Shown one piece after another: positions 1-4,512 of a stretch of 5,374 nt of DNA (within the stretch, counting starts at the first letter, position 1; each line of letters opens with the position of its first letter). The notes under the pieces are model-generated. The model saw nothing but the letters and a program-made list of their open reading frames with translations. It had not been told where the DNA came from and made no database searches. Source of the stretch: Actinomycetota bacterium (GTDB lineage: Bacteria > Actinomycetota > Thermoleophilia > Gaiellales > Gaiellaceae). The stretch covers positions 1 to 5,374 of the forward strand of contig VAXK01000233.1 of NCBI GenBank assembly GCA_005885565.1, in the 5' to 3' direction. The position numbers and the translations under genes were made by a program.

Positions 1-891
1 GATCGCGCCCTCGGCCGCGCCCGCCCCGACGAGGTTGTGGAGCTCGTCGATGAAGAGAATGATGTCGCCCCGCTGCATGATCTCCTTCATGACCTTCTTC
101 AGGCGCTCCTCGAACTCGCCGCGGTACTTGGAGCCGGCGACGAGGGCGGCGAGGTCGAGCGTGTAGATCTGCTTGCCCTTCAGCAGGTCGGGCACCTGGT
201 TCCCGGAGATGCGGGCGGCGAGACCCTCGACGACGGCGGTCTTGCCGACGCCGGGCTCGCCGATCAGCACGGGGTTGTTCTTCTGGCGGCGCGAGAGGAT
301 CTGCATCACGCGCTCGATCTCGGTCTGGCGGCCGACGACCGGGTCGAGCTTGCCCTCGGAGGCCTGCTTCGTCAGGTTGCGGCCGAACTGGTCGAGGAGC
401 TTCGAGCTCTTCGTCTTCTCGCCGGCGCCGGAGCCTCCGCCCTGCTGCCTGCGGCCGGGGCCGGAGAGCATGCGGATGATCTCGTTGCGGATCTTCTCCG
501 CGTCGGCGTCGAAGTCGAGCAGGATGCGCGCGGCGACGCCCTCGTTCTCGCGCACGAGGCCGAGCAGGATGTGCTCCGTGCCGATGTAGTTGTGGCCGAG
601 CGAGAGCGCTTCGCGCAGCGCGAGCTCGAGCACCTTCTTCGCGCGCGGCGTGAACGGGATCTGTCCGGTCGTGACCTCGTCGCCCTGGCCGACGATGCGG
701 GCGACCTGGGCGCGCACCTCCTCGACCGTGATGTCGAGCGACTCGAGGACGCGGGCGGCGAGTCCCTCCTCCTCGCGCAGAAGGCCGAGGAGGATGTGCT
801 CCGTGCCGATGTAGTTGTGCTTCAGAGCGCGCGCTTCGTCCTGGGCGAGGACGACGACCTGACGGGCCCGTTCTGTGAATCGCTCGAACAC
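1..891 (-). CDS. clpC: ATP-dependent Clp protease unfoldase subunit ClpC (N-terminal part, runs off left edge)
   Basis: Hsp100/AAA+ unfoldase that feeds protein substrates to the ClpP peptidase in the cytosol. The visible 297 residues hold the double Clp_N domain (about residues 1-145) with its two repeats marked by HNYIGTEHILLGL at 25-37 and 100-112, a Gly-rich linker (about 144-160), then the start of the first AAA+ module: Walker A GEPGVGKT at 211-218, the pore loop KYRGEF at 255-260 and Walker B ILFIDE at 278-283. The family is usually 800-850 residues, so roughly the first third is present; the rest lies beyond base 1. The start is the GTG at 891-889 because it yields the canonical MFERFTERAR opening, with AAAGGAGGG at 911-903, a slightly long 12-base spacing. 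No frameshift is seen. The gene is co-directional with and downstream of the minus-strand gas vesicle genes, but is probably an independent housekeeping/stress gene. Identification is near certain. Confidence 0.97.
   Translation of the reverse strand, partial: MFERFTERARQVVVLAQDEARALKHNYIGTEHILLGLLREEEGLAARVLESLDITVEEVRAQVARIVGQGDEVTTGQIPFTPRAKKVLELALREALSLGHNYIGTEHILLGLVRENEGVAARILLDFDADAEKIRNEIIRMLSGPGRRQQGGGSGAGEKTKSSKLLDQFGRNLTKQASEGKLDPVVGRQTEIERVMQILSRRQKNNPVLIGEPGVGKTAVVEGLAARISGNQVPDLLKGKQIYTLDLAALVAGSKYRGEFEERLKKVMKEIMQRGDIILFIDELHNLVGAGAAEGAI
557..594 (-). repeat. Intragenic direct repeat in clpC, copy A (second Clp_N repeat)
   Basis: This 38-base stretch matches 782-819 with a single mismatch. 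It encodes the HNYIGTEHILLGL motif of the second Clp_N repeat. The two copies are 225 bases (75 codons) apart. The protein motif repeat is a known property of Clp_N; the near-perfect match at synonymous positions is what stands out. Confidence 0.85.
782..819 (-). repeat. Intragenic direct repeat in clpC, copy B (first Clp_N repeat)
   Basis: Partner of 557-594: 37 of 38 bases are identical. It encodes HNYIGTEHILLGL at residues 25-37 of ClpC, the first of the two Clp_N repeats. Confidence 0.85.
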
Positions 892-1070
892 CCTGCCTTC
901 GACCCTCCTTTCGTCTCGTCGCCCCCGGCCGGCGAACGCCGCCTTCCGAGGGGTCGAAGGTATGGCCATGTTAGCGCGACCCCCTAGGGCTGGACCCGGG
1001 GGCCTCACACGATCTTTACGCGCTCATCGGCGGTCGCGTCCTGTCTCTTGAGGACACGTTGAAACGGCCG
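892..1070 (-). other. clpC leader / intergenic region
   Basis: A 179-base non-coding stretch between the end of the 45-codon ORF and the clpC start. It must hold the clpC promoter if clpC is transcribed independently. I see a TAACAT (973-968) that could serve as a -10 box, but no convincing -35 at the right distance, and no HspR-type (HAIR) or CtsR-type operator. It contains the hairpin at 980-1003, listed separately, and the clpC ribosome binding site near 911-903. No ORF in it has convincing coding character. Confidence 0.5.
980..1003 (-). terminator. GC-rich hairpin, possible terminator of the minus-strand gas vesicle transcript
   Basis: On the plus strand CCCCC (980-984) can pair with GGGGG (998-1002), and GGG (987-989) with CCC (995-997), around the loop CTGGA, leaving a TA bulge at 985-986. 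It lies about 70 bases beyond the stop of the 45-codon ORF and about 90 before the clpC start, where a terminator would be expected. No T-tract follows on either strand, so it would have to be a U-less hairpin of the kind often proposed in high-GC actinobacteria. It could instead be a structured part of the clpC leader. Confidence 0.35.
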
Positions 1071-1208
1071 CTACGCCTGACGCAAGAGACGGTAGACGAG
1101 CACACTCGTCGCGAAGCCGGCGACGGCGGCGGCCGCCAGCGAGCGGAGCCGAGAGGGCTGCTGCCCCTCGACGCGCTCGCCGACGGCGCGACCGAGCGTG
1201 CTCGTCAA
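1071..1208 (-). CDS. Small Ala-rich hydrophobic protein of the gas vesicle cluster (45 aa)
   Basis: Unrecognised small protein. The start is taken as TTG at 1208-1206, one base after the TGA stop of the SRPBCC gene (1212-1210), giving the tight junction TGACTTG that suggests translational coupling. No ATG or GTG lies nearby upstream in frame and the ribosome binding site is weak. The frame ends with TAG at 1073-1071. The 45 residues begin with a polar stretch with charged residues (TLGRAVGERVEGQQPSRLRS, about 4-23). A hydrophobic Ala-rich segment (about 24-38, LAAAAVAGF...SVLVY) follows, then a basic tail LLRQA-type ending preceded by YR. This hydrophobic-then-basic design recurs in the SRPBCC protein, the 124-residue protein, GvpA1 and GvpO. 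Third codon positions are nearly all G or C. It may be a membrane or vesicle-shell anchored peptide; function is unknown. The uncertain points are the TTG start and the short length. Confidence 0.6.
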   Translation of the reverse strand: MTSTLGRAVGERVEGQQPSRLRSLAAAAVAGFATSVLVYRLLRQA

Positions 1209-1209
1209 G

Positions 1210-2073
1210 TCAGCTCGACGATGCGGCCGGCTCGCGCTCGCGGCTCTCGTCGGTGTCCTCGCCGCTCTCTTCGCCCTTGCCGCGCGGCTCGTCGTCCTCC
1301 TTGCCCTCGCCCTCGCGCTCGGCGGGCTTCGAGTGGTACTCGAGCTCCTCCGCCTGGCCCAGCTCGACGTAGGCCTTGAAGCGCGCGAGGTCGGCCTGGA
1401 CGGCCCGCTTCACGAAGCGCAGGCCCGAGGCCATCTTCTCGACCATCCCCTGCGGGACGAAGTCCATGTCGACCATCACGCGCGTGAGCTCGTCGTCCAG
1501 GCGGTGGAAGGTGACGACGCCCGCGTGGGCCATGCCGCTCGTCGTCTTCCAGGCGACGCGCTTGTTGCGCTTGCGCTCGGTGATCTCGCCTTCCCAGTGG
1601 CGCTTGCCGAACCAGATCTTCTCGTCCCAGGCGACCTTGTCGTCGTCCTCCTGCTGGACGTTCAGCACGCGGTGCATGAAGTTCGGGAACTCCTCGAACT
1701 CCGTCCACTTCTCGTACACCGTCGCCACCGGAGCGGCGATGTCGGTCCAGCGCTGGATCGGCAGGCGGCGCGTCTTCTTCGCCTTGCCGCCACCGCCTCC
1801 GCCGCCTCCGCCGATCGCCTTCGAGGCGAGGCTGCCGAGCGCGCCTCCGGCGCCGCCCTTCAGGCCCTTCTTCGCGCCCTCGGCCCCTTCCTCGCCGAGC
1901 TTCTCGGCCTCGCCTTCGAGCTTCTGCTTCGCCTCGCCCGCGCCCTTGCGCGCCGCGTAGGCGACGACGCTCGCCGCGGTCGCGACGGCGGGAATCACGA
2001 CTTCCTTGCTCATGAGCGACGAGAGCAGCTCCTGCGCTCCTCCGCCCGGCTTGTTGCCGTTGTCCTCGGCCAT
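1210..2073 (-). CDS. SRPBCC-domain (polyketide cyclase/START-like) gas vesicle cluster protein, 287 aa
   Basis: SRPBCC (Bet v 1/START-like) protein of the kind found in actinobacterial gas vesicle clusters, comparable to the gene I recall as gvpZ in Streptomyces; the symbol is left out as unproven. Residues 1-22 are polar. Residues 24-43 form an Ala-rich hydrophobic segment ending AYAARK, 45-72 a charged, probably helical stretch, and 88-96 nine consecutive glycines. The SRPBCC domain spans about 101-240 (IQRWTDIAAPVATVYEKWTE opening, EFPNFM at 128-133, EKIWFG at 151-156, WEGEI at 160-164, WKTTSG at 175-180, a C-terminal helix about 210-235). Residues 250-287 are a charged, probably disordered Glu/Arg/Ser tail. 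The start is ATG at 2073, with GAGGAAGGG at 2089-2081 spaced 7 bases; the frame stays open upstream but without coding character. Its function is unknown: the hydrophobic pocket fold could bind a lipid or a Gvp surface. The domain assignment is firm, the role is not. Confidence 0.9.
   Translation of the reverse strand: MAEDNGNKPGGGAQELLSSLMSKEVVIPAVATAASVVAYAARKGAGEAKQKLEGEAEKLGEEGAEGAKKGLKGGAGGALGSLASKAIGGGGGGGGGKAKKTRRLPIQRWTDIAAPVATVYEKWTEFEEFPNFMHRVLNVQQEDDDKVAWDEKIWFGKRHWEGEITERKRNKRVAWKTTSGMAHAGVVTFHRLDDELTRVMVDMDFVPQGMVEKMASGLRFVKRAVQADLARFKAYVELGQAEELEYHSKPAEREGEGKEDDEPRGKGEESGEDTDESREREPAASSS
1786..1812 (-). repeat. Poly-glycine codon tract in the SRPBCC gene
   Basis: Nine consecutive Gly codons (residues 88-96), built mostly of alternating GGC/GGA/GGC/GGT-like GGN units, form a short GCC-rich tract separating the N-terminal Ala-rich/charged region from the SRPBCC domain. 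It reads as a flexible linker and, as a trinucleotide-like repeat, is a plausible site of in-frame length change between strains. Confidence 0.8.
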
Positions 2074-2147
2074 CGTCAGTCCCTTCCTCGTTTTCGCATC
2101 CCGAGGGCCCTTCCGGGCAGGCCCACTTCCTAAACGCCCCAGGCGCG

Positions 2148-2273
2148 CTACGAGGTTTCGCCCTCGCCGCCGGCCTCGATGTCCTCGGCGACGAGCTCCT
2201 TGAAGGGCTGGAGCTTCTCGAAGAGCTCGTCGGGCTCGACGCCCTCCTTCGTGCCTGCGGCGAATCCCCGCAC
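2148..2273 (-). CDS. Possible small acidic protein or truncated gene remnant (41 aa)
   Basis: An open frame starting with GTG at 2273-2271 and ending with TAG at 2150-2148. From about residue 3 its third codon positions are almost all G or C, and the residues look like genuine protein: an acidic amphipathic helix around VEPDELFEKLQPFKELVAED followed by a Gly/Glu-rich end (EAGGEGETS). The other frames here give the Ser- or Arg-rich translations typical of shadow frames. An in-frame TGA lies four codons upstream of the GTG and there is no Shine-Dalgarno sequence before it. If the promoter candidate at 2264-2288 is real, its transcript would begin inside the frame and contain no in-frame ATG, GTG or TTG. 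It may be a true small gene, or the 3' end of a gene cut off when the neighbouring gvpA copy was placed here. The SRPBCC gene starts 74 bases further on, in the same direction. The family is not recognised. Confidence 0.45.
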   Translation of the reverse strand: MRGFAAGTKEGVEPDELFEKLQPFKELVAEDIEAGGEGETS

Positions 2274-2288
2274 AGGGCAGGTTCAAAC
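2264..2288 (-). promoter_or_regulatory. Candidate SigB/SigF-type promoter reading toward the SRPBCC gene
   Basis: On the minus strand GTTT (2288-2285) is followed after 15 bases by GGGGAT (2269-2264). This resembles the GTTT-N14-16-GGGTAT promoter of the general stress sigma factors SigB/SigF, with one mismatch in the -10 box. It sits in a short AT-richer island in the divergent gap between the minus-strand genes and gvpA1, where a promoter is needed. The predicted transcription start would be near 2257, leaving a leader of about 180 bases before the SRPBCC ATG. A chance match is possible. Confidence 0.4.
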
Positions 2289-2314
2289 AGCGTGGGAACG
2301 GGCACGCAGACGCC

Positions 2315-2554
2315 GTGGCTGTCGCAACCAGAGGAACGGCGAGCAACTACCTCCAGCGCGCCCCGAGCCCGAGCGGGCTCGCCGACGTCATCGACCTGAT
2401 CCTCGACAAGGGCCTCGTCATCGACGCCTACGTCCGGATCGCGGTCATCGGCATCGAGCTCGTCACGATCGACGCCCGCATCGTCATCGCGAGCGTCGAC
2501 ACCTACCTGCGCTTCGCCGAGGCCGTCAACCGGCTCGACCTGACGCAGACGGAG
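2315..2554 (+). repeat. Direct repeat: gvpA core, copy 1
   Basis: These 240 bases match 3166-3405 with about 9 differences counted by eye, four of them clustered at codons 5-6. Similarity starts at the start codon and stops abruptly after codon 80 (TQTE). The copies are 851 bases apart and in the same orientation, so the intervening accessory gene is flanked by recombination-competent repeats. Confidence 0.95.
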
Positions 2555-2776
2555 CTCTCCGGTCTCCCGGAGCTCCAGGAGAAGGGCGCCGAGGAGATGA
2601 CGAAGGGTGCGATCGAGGGTGCCGAGGAGAAGGTCCTTCCCGGCAGCGAGGGCTCGCCTCTGCGCACGGCCGCGAAGGCCGTGGCCGCCGCAGCCGCGAC
2701 CGGAGTTGCCGCCGTCGTGGCCAAGGAGCTCGCGCAGCGCTCGGGAGACGACGACAACGAACAGGACGGAGGGTGA
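2315..2776 (+). CDS. gvpA: Gas vesicle structural protein GvpA, copy 1, with Ala-rich C-terminal extension (153 aa)
   Basis: Main shell protein that polymerises into the ribs of the gas vesicle wall. Residues about 21-75 are the conserved GvpA core: ADVIDLILDKGLVIDAY (23-39), the strand pair around IAVIGIELVTIDARIVIAS (42-60), and VDTYLRFAEAVNRL (61-74). A tail beginning LSGLPELQ (81-88) is related to tails of actinobacterial GvpA. Unusually, it then continues into an Ala-rich hydrophobic segment (about 116-140, including KAVAAAAATGVAAVVAKEL) and an acidic end. Cyanobacterial GvpA is only about 70 residues. The start is a GTG at 2315 with no good Shine-Dalgarno sequence, which contrasts with the strong site of copy 2. 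The first 80 codons are about 96% identical in DNA to copy 2 at 3166; the rest is unrelated. It is the first gene of the plus-strand operon; the next gene starts 5 bases after its stop. Confidence 0.95.
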   Translation: MAVATRGTASNYLQRAPSPSGLADVIDLILDKGLVIDAYVRIAVIGIELVTIDARIVIASVDTYLRFAEAVNRLDLTQTELSGLPELQEKGAEEMTKGAIEGAEEKVLPGSEGSPLRTAAKAVAAAAATGVAAVVAKELAQRSGDDDNEQDGG

Positions 2777-2781
2777 AACCA

Positions 2782-3156
2782 GTGGACGTCGTGAACGAGA
2801 CGAAGGAGAAGGCCCGCGAGGTCGCCTCGGGGGGCCGCGAGAAGGGGTCGGTCGCAAAGAGGGTGCTCGTCTCCCTGGCGGCGAGCGCGGCGAGCGGCGT
2901 CACCGCCTATGCGGCGCGCAAGGCGCCGGGCTTCGTCCAGGGAACGTTGCTGCCGAAGCTCAAGGAGCTCACGTCGAACGGCGGCACCCTTGACAAGGCG
3001 AAGAAGGCGGTCGAGAGCGCCGTCCCCGCCGTCGGCGGCGGCGGGCAGGCGTCGCAGACCCGGCCCCGTCCCAGGATCTCGAACGGCGAGCGCGAGAAGC
3101 GCCAGCGCGAGCGTGCCAAGCATCGGCGCGAGCGCAAGGCAGCGCTCTCGAGGTAA
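2782..3156 (+). CDS. Gas vesicle cluster accessory protein, Ala-rich segment and basic tail (124 aa)
   Basis: Not assignable to a core Gvp family; in position and character it resembles the small accessory proteins of Streptomyces gas vesicle clusters (gvpY-like), but this is inference. Residues 1-25 are charged and probably helical (DVVNETKEKAREVASG). A hydrophobic Ala/Ser-rich segment spans about 27-45, ending TAYAARK, almost the same wording as in the SRPBCC protein (VAYAARK). An amphipathic stretch follows (VQGTLLPKLKEL, 52-63), then a Gly-rich link near 84-89 and a strongly basic RE/KR-rich tail (about 95-124). The start is GTG at 2782 with GGAGG at 2768-2772, 9 bases away; GTG at 2773 is an in-frame alternative adding three residues. 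It lies between the two gvpA copies: 5 bases after copy 1, and 9 bases before copy 2, whose ribosome binding site overlaps its TAA. Confidence 0.85.
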   Translation: MDVVNETKEKAREVASGGREKGSVAKRVLVSLAASAASGVTAYAARKAPGFVQGTLLPKLKELTSNGGTLDKAKKAVESAVPAVGGGGQASQTRPRPRISNGEREKRQRERAKHRRERKAALSR

Positions 3157-3161
3157 GGAGG
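3155..3161 (+). promoter_or_regulatory. Strong ribosome binding site of gvpA copy 2
   Basis: AAGGAGG overlaps the TAA stop of the upstream gene (3154-3156) and lies 4 bases before the ATG at 3166. It fixes that ATG as the start and couples translation to the upstream gene. gvpA copy 1 has no comparable site, so the two nearly identical cores are probably made in different amounts. Confidence 0.8.
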
Positions 3162-3165
3162 AACG

Positions 3166-3405
3166 ATGGCTGTCGCAACACACGGAACGGCGAGCAACTA
3201 CCTCCAGCGCGCCCCGAGCCCGAGCGGGCTCGCCGACGTCATCGACCTGATCCTGGACAAGGGCCTCGTCATCGACGCCTACGTCCGGATCGCGGTCATC
3301 GGCATCGAGCTGATCACCATCGACGCCCGCATCGTCATCGCGAGCGTCGACACCTACCTGCGCTTCGCCGAGGCCGTCAACCGGCTCGACCTGACGCAGA
3401 CGGAG
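3166..3405 (+). repeat. Direct repeat: gvpA core, copy 2
   Basis: Partner of 2315-2554. Only two of the 80 encoded residues differ apart from the start codon: R/H at 6 and V/I at 50. The upstream and downstream flanks share no obvious similarity. Confidence 0.95.
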
Positions 3406-3531
3406 GCGGCCGGGCTGGCCGAGCTCCGCGGCGACGACGGCGACGGCAAGGCGAAGGGCATGGTCGAAGGCGTCAAGGACGCGTTCTCGCGGGACGACGA
3501 GAAGGAGCGGGAGCCCGCCAAGAAGGACTAG
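3166..3531 (+). CDS. gvpA: Gas vesicle structural protein GvpA, copy 2 (121 aa)
   Basis: Shell-forming GvpA with the same core as copy 1: ILDKGLVIDAY at 29-39, IAVIGIELITIDARIVIAS at 42-60, VDTYLRFAEAV at 61-71. Its tail (81-121) is short, charged and hydrophilic (AAGLAELRGD..., ending EREPAKKD) and lacks the Ala-rich segment of copy 1, though both tails share a GL-x-EL start and a KG-x2-EG element. That pattern also fits actinobacterial GvpA tails. The ATG start has a strong Shine-Dalgarno sequence, and the length is close to that of other actinobacterial GvpA. On these grounds this is likely the main structural copy. It is followed after 10 bases by gvpF in the same operon. Confidence 0.97.
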   Translation: MAVATHGTASNYLQRAPSPSGLADVIDLILDKGLVIDAYVRIAVIGIELITIDARIVIASVDTYLRFAEAVNRLDLTQTEAAGLAELRGDDGDGKAKGMVEGVKDAFSRDDEKEREPAKKD

Positions 3532-3541
3532 GGCTGGGACC

Positions 3542-4258
3542 ATGACCGTGGTCTACGGGATCGTCCCGGCGGAGACGCCGCTCGACGGCGCGCCGGCCGG
3601 GATCGGCCGGGTCGTGTCCGGCGGCCTCGCCGCGCTCGTCAGCCCGGTCGAGGGCGCGGAGCTGCACGCGACGCGGCGCGACCTGCTGAGCCACTCGGCC
3701 GTGCTCGAGCACGCCGTCGCGGCAGGGCCGGTGCTCCCGCTTCGCTTCGGGATCGTGCTGCGCGACGAGGACGCGGTCGCGGCGGAGCTCCTCGAGCCAC
3801 GGCACGACGAGCTCACCGCGCTCCTGGAGCAGTTCGAGCGACTCGTCGAGCTGCGGGTGAAGGCGTTCTACGTCGAGGAGGCGGTCCTCCGGGAGATCGT
3901 GCGCTCCGACCCGGCGATCGCCCGTCTCAACGAAGCGACGCGCGGGGCCTCGGAGGCGGCCGCCCATCCGCACCGGGTTCGGCTGGGCGAGGCGGTCGCC
4001 CGCGCCCTCGAGGCGCAGCGCGAGAGCGACGCGGGGGCGATCTTCGCGCGCCTGCGCCCGCTCGCGGAGGACGCCGTGGTCGAGGACGGCGAGACGAGCC
4101 TCGCGTTCACCGCGTCGTTCCTCGTCGACCGCGGGCGCGTCGAGGCGTTCGACGAGGCGATGGACGAGCTCGCGCGGGAGCACGAGGGGCGGATGACGTT
4201 CAAGTACCTCGGCCCGCTCCCGCCGCACAGCTTCGTCATGTTCCCGGGGGAGAGCTGA
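3542..4258 (+). CDS. gvpF: Gas vesicle protein GvpF (GvpL/GvpF family, 238 aa)
   Basis: Minor gas vesicle protein of the GvpL/GvpF family, needed for assembly; known members interact with GvpA and have been proposed to be chaperone-like or located at the inner gas-facing surface. The sequence opens MTVVYGIVPA. It carries the hallmark LPLRFG at 65-70, the VELRVKAFY stretch at 102-110 and the family's C-terminal signature FKYLGPLPPHSFV at 220-232. The middle (about 140-175) is helical and Ala/Glu/Arg-rich. At 238 residues it has the usual family length with both ends intact. It starts at ATG 3542, ten bases after gvpA copy 2, with only a weak GGGCTGGG-type ribosome binding site. Its TGA overlaps the gvpG ATG (TGATG). 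GvpL would be the alternative name; position directly after gvpA and before gvpG favours GvpF. Confidence 0.96.
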   Translation: MTVVYGIVPAETPLDGAPAGIGRVVSGGLAALVSPVEGAELHATRRDLLSHSAVLEHAVAAGPVLPLRFGIVLRDEDAVAAELLEPRHDELTALLEQFERLVELRVKAFYVEEAVLREIVRSDPAIARLNEATRGASEAAAHPHRVRLGEAVARALEAQRESDAGAIFARLRPLAEDAVVEDGETSLAFTASFLVDRGRVEAFDEAMDELAREHEGRMTFKYLGPLPPHSFVMFPGES

Positions 4259-4512
4259 TGGGGCTCCTGACGGGCCTGCTGACGCTGCCGCTGGCGCCGA
4301 TCCGCGGGACGGTGTGGATCGCCGAACAGATCGCCGAGCAGGCGGCGCGAGAGCTGGACGAGGGGCGTACGATCCGTCGGCAGCTCGCCGAGGCCGAGCT
4401 CCGCTACGAGCGGGGCGAGCTCACGGTCGAGGAGCTCGAGCAGGTCGAGGACGAGCTGCTCGAGCGGCTGCGGCTCGCAGGGGAGCTCGACGCGACGGAC
4501 TGGAGACGCTGA
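4258..4512 (+). CDS. gvpG: Gas vesicle protein GvpG (84 aa)
   Basis: Small, mostly helical minor protein of the GvpG family, required in small amounts during vesicle formation; in haloarchaea it is reported to act with GvpF and other accessory proteins. The first 20 residues are the hydrophobic family signature (MGLLTGLLTLPLAPIRGTVW). They are followed by a charged helix (IAEQIAEQAARELDEG, about 21-36) and a Glu-rich coiled-coil-like helix (about 45-74, YERGELTVEELEQVEDELLE). Length is typical. It overlaps gvpF by one base at its start (TGATG) and gvpO by one base at its end (TGATG), so translation is likely coupled through all three genes. Confidence 0.94.
   Translation: MGLLTGLLTLPLAPIRGTVWIAEQIAEQAARELDEGRTIRRQLAEAELRYERGELTVEELEQVEDELLERLRLAGELDATDWRR

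Noticed and set aside
921..945. Inverted repeat TCGCC-N7-GGCGA in the clpC leader as a ClgR-like operator
   Set aside because: The spacing does not fit the ClgR consensus as I recall it, and short GC-only dyads are common in DNA of this composition.
37..987. Long plus-strand open frames across the clpC region and similar long antisense frames across the gvp genes
   Set aside because: They lie opposite or out of frame with well-recognised genes and have Leu/Ala/Asp- or Arg/Ser-rich translations typical of shadow frames in high-GC DNA.
2281..2299. GTTC-N11-GAAC dyad as an operator between the divergent genes
   Set aside because: The arms are only four bases long and do not extend outward, so a chance occurrence cannot be excluded.
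2296..2330. GGAAC as an ECF-type -35 box for gvpA1
   Set aside because: A correctly spaced -10 would fall inside the gvpA1 coding region, placing the transcript start after the start codon.
2074..2346. Upstream in-frame extension of the SRPBCC gene to 2346
   Set aside because: The added 91 residues are Arg/Gly-rich without domain character, run antisense to gvpA1 and cross the divergent promoter region; ATG 2073 has a good ribosome binding site.
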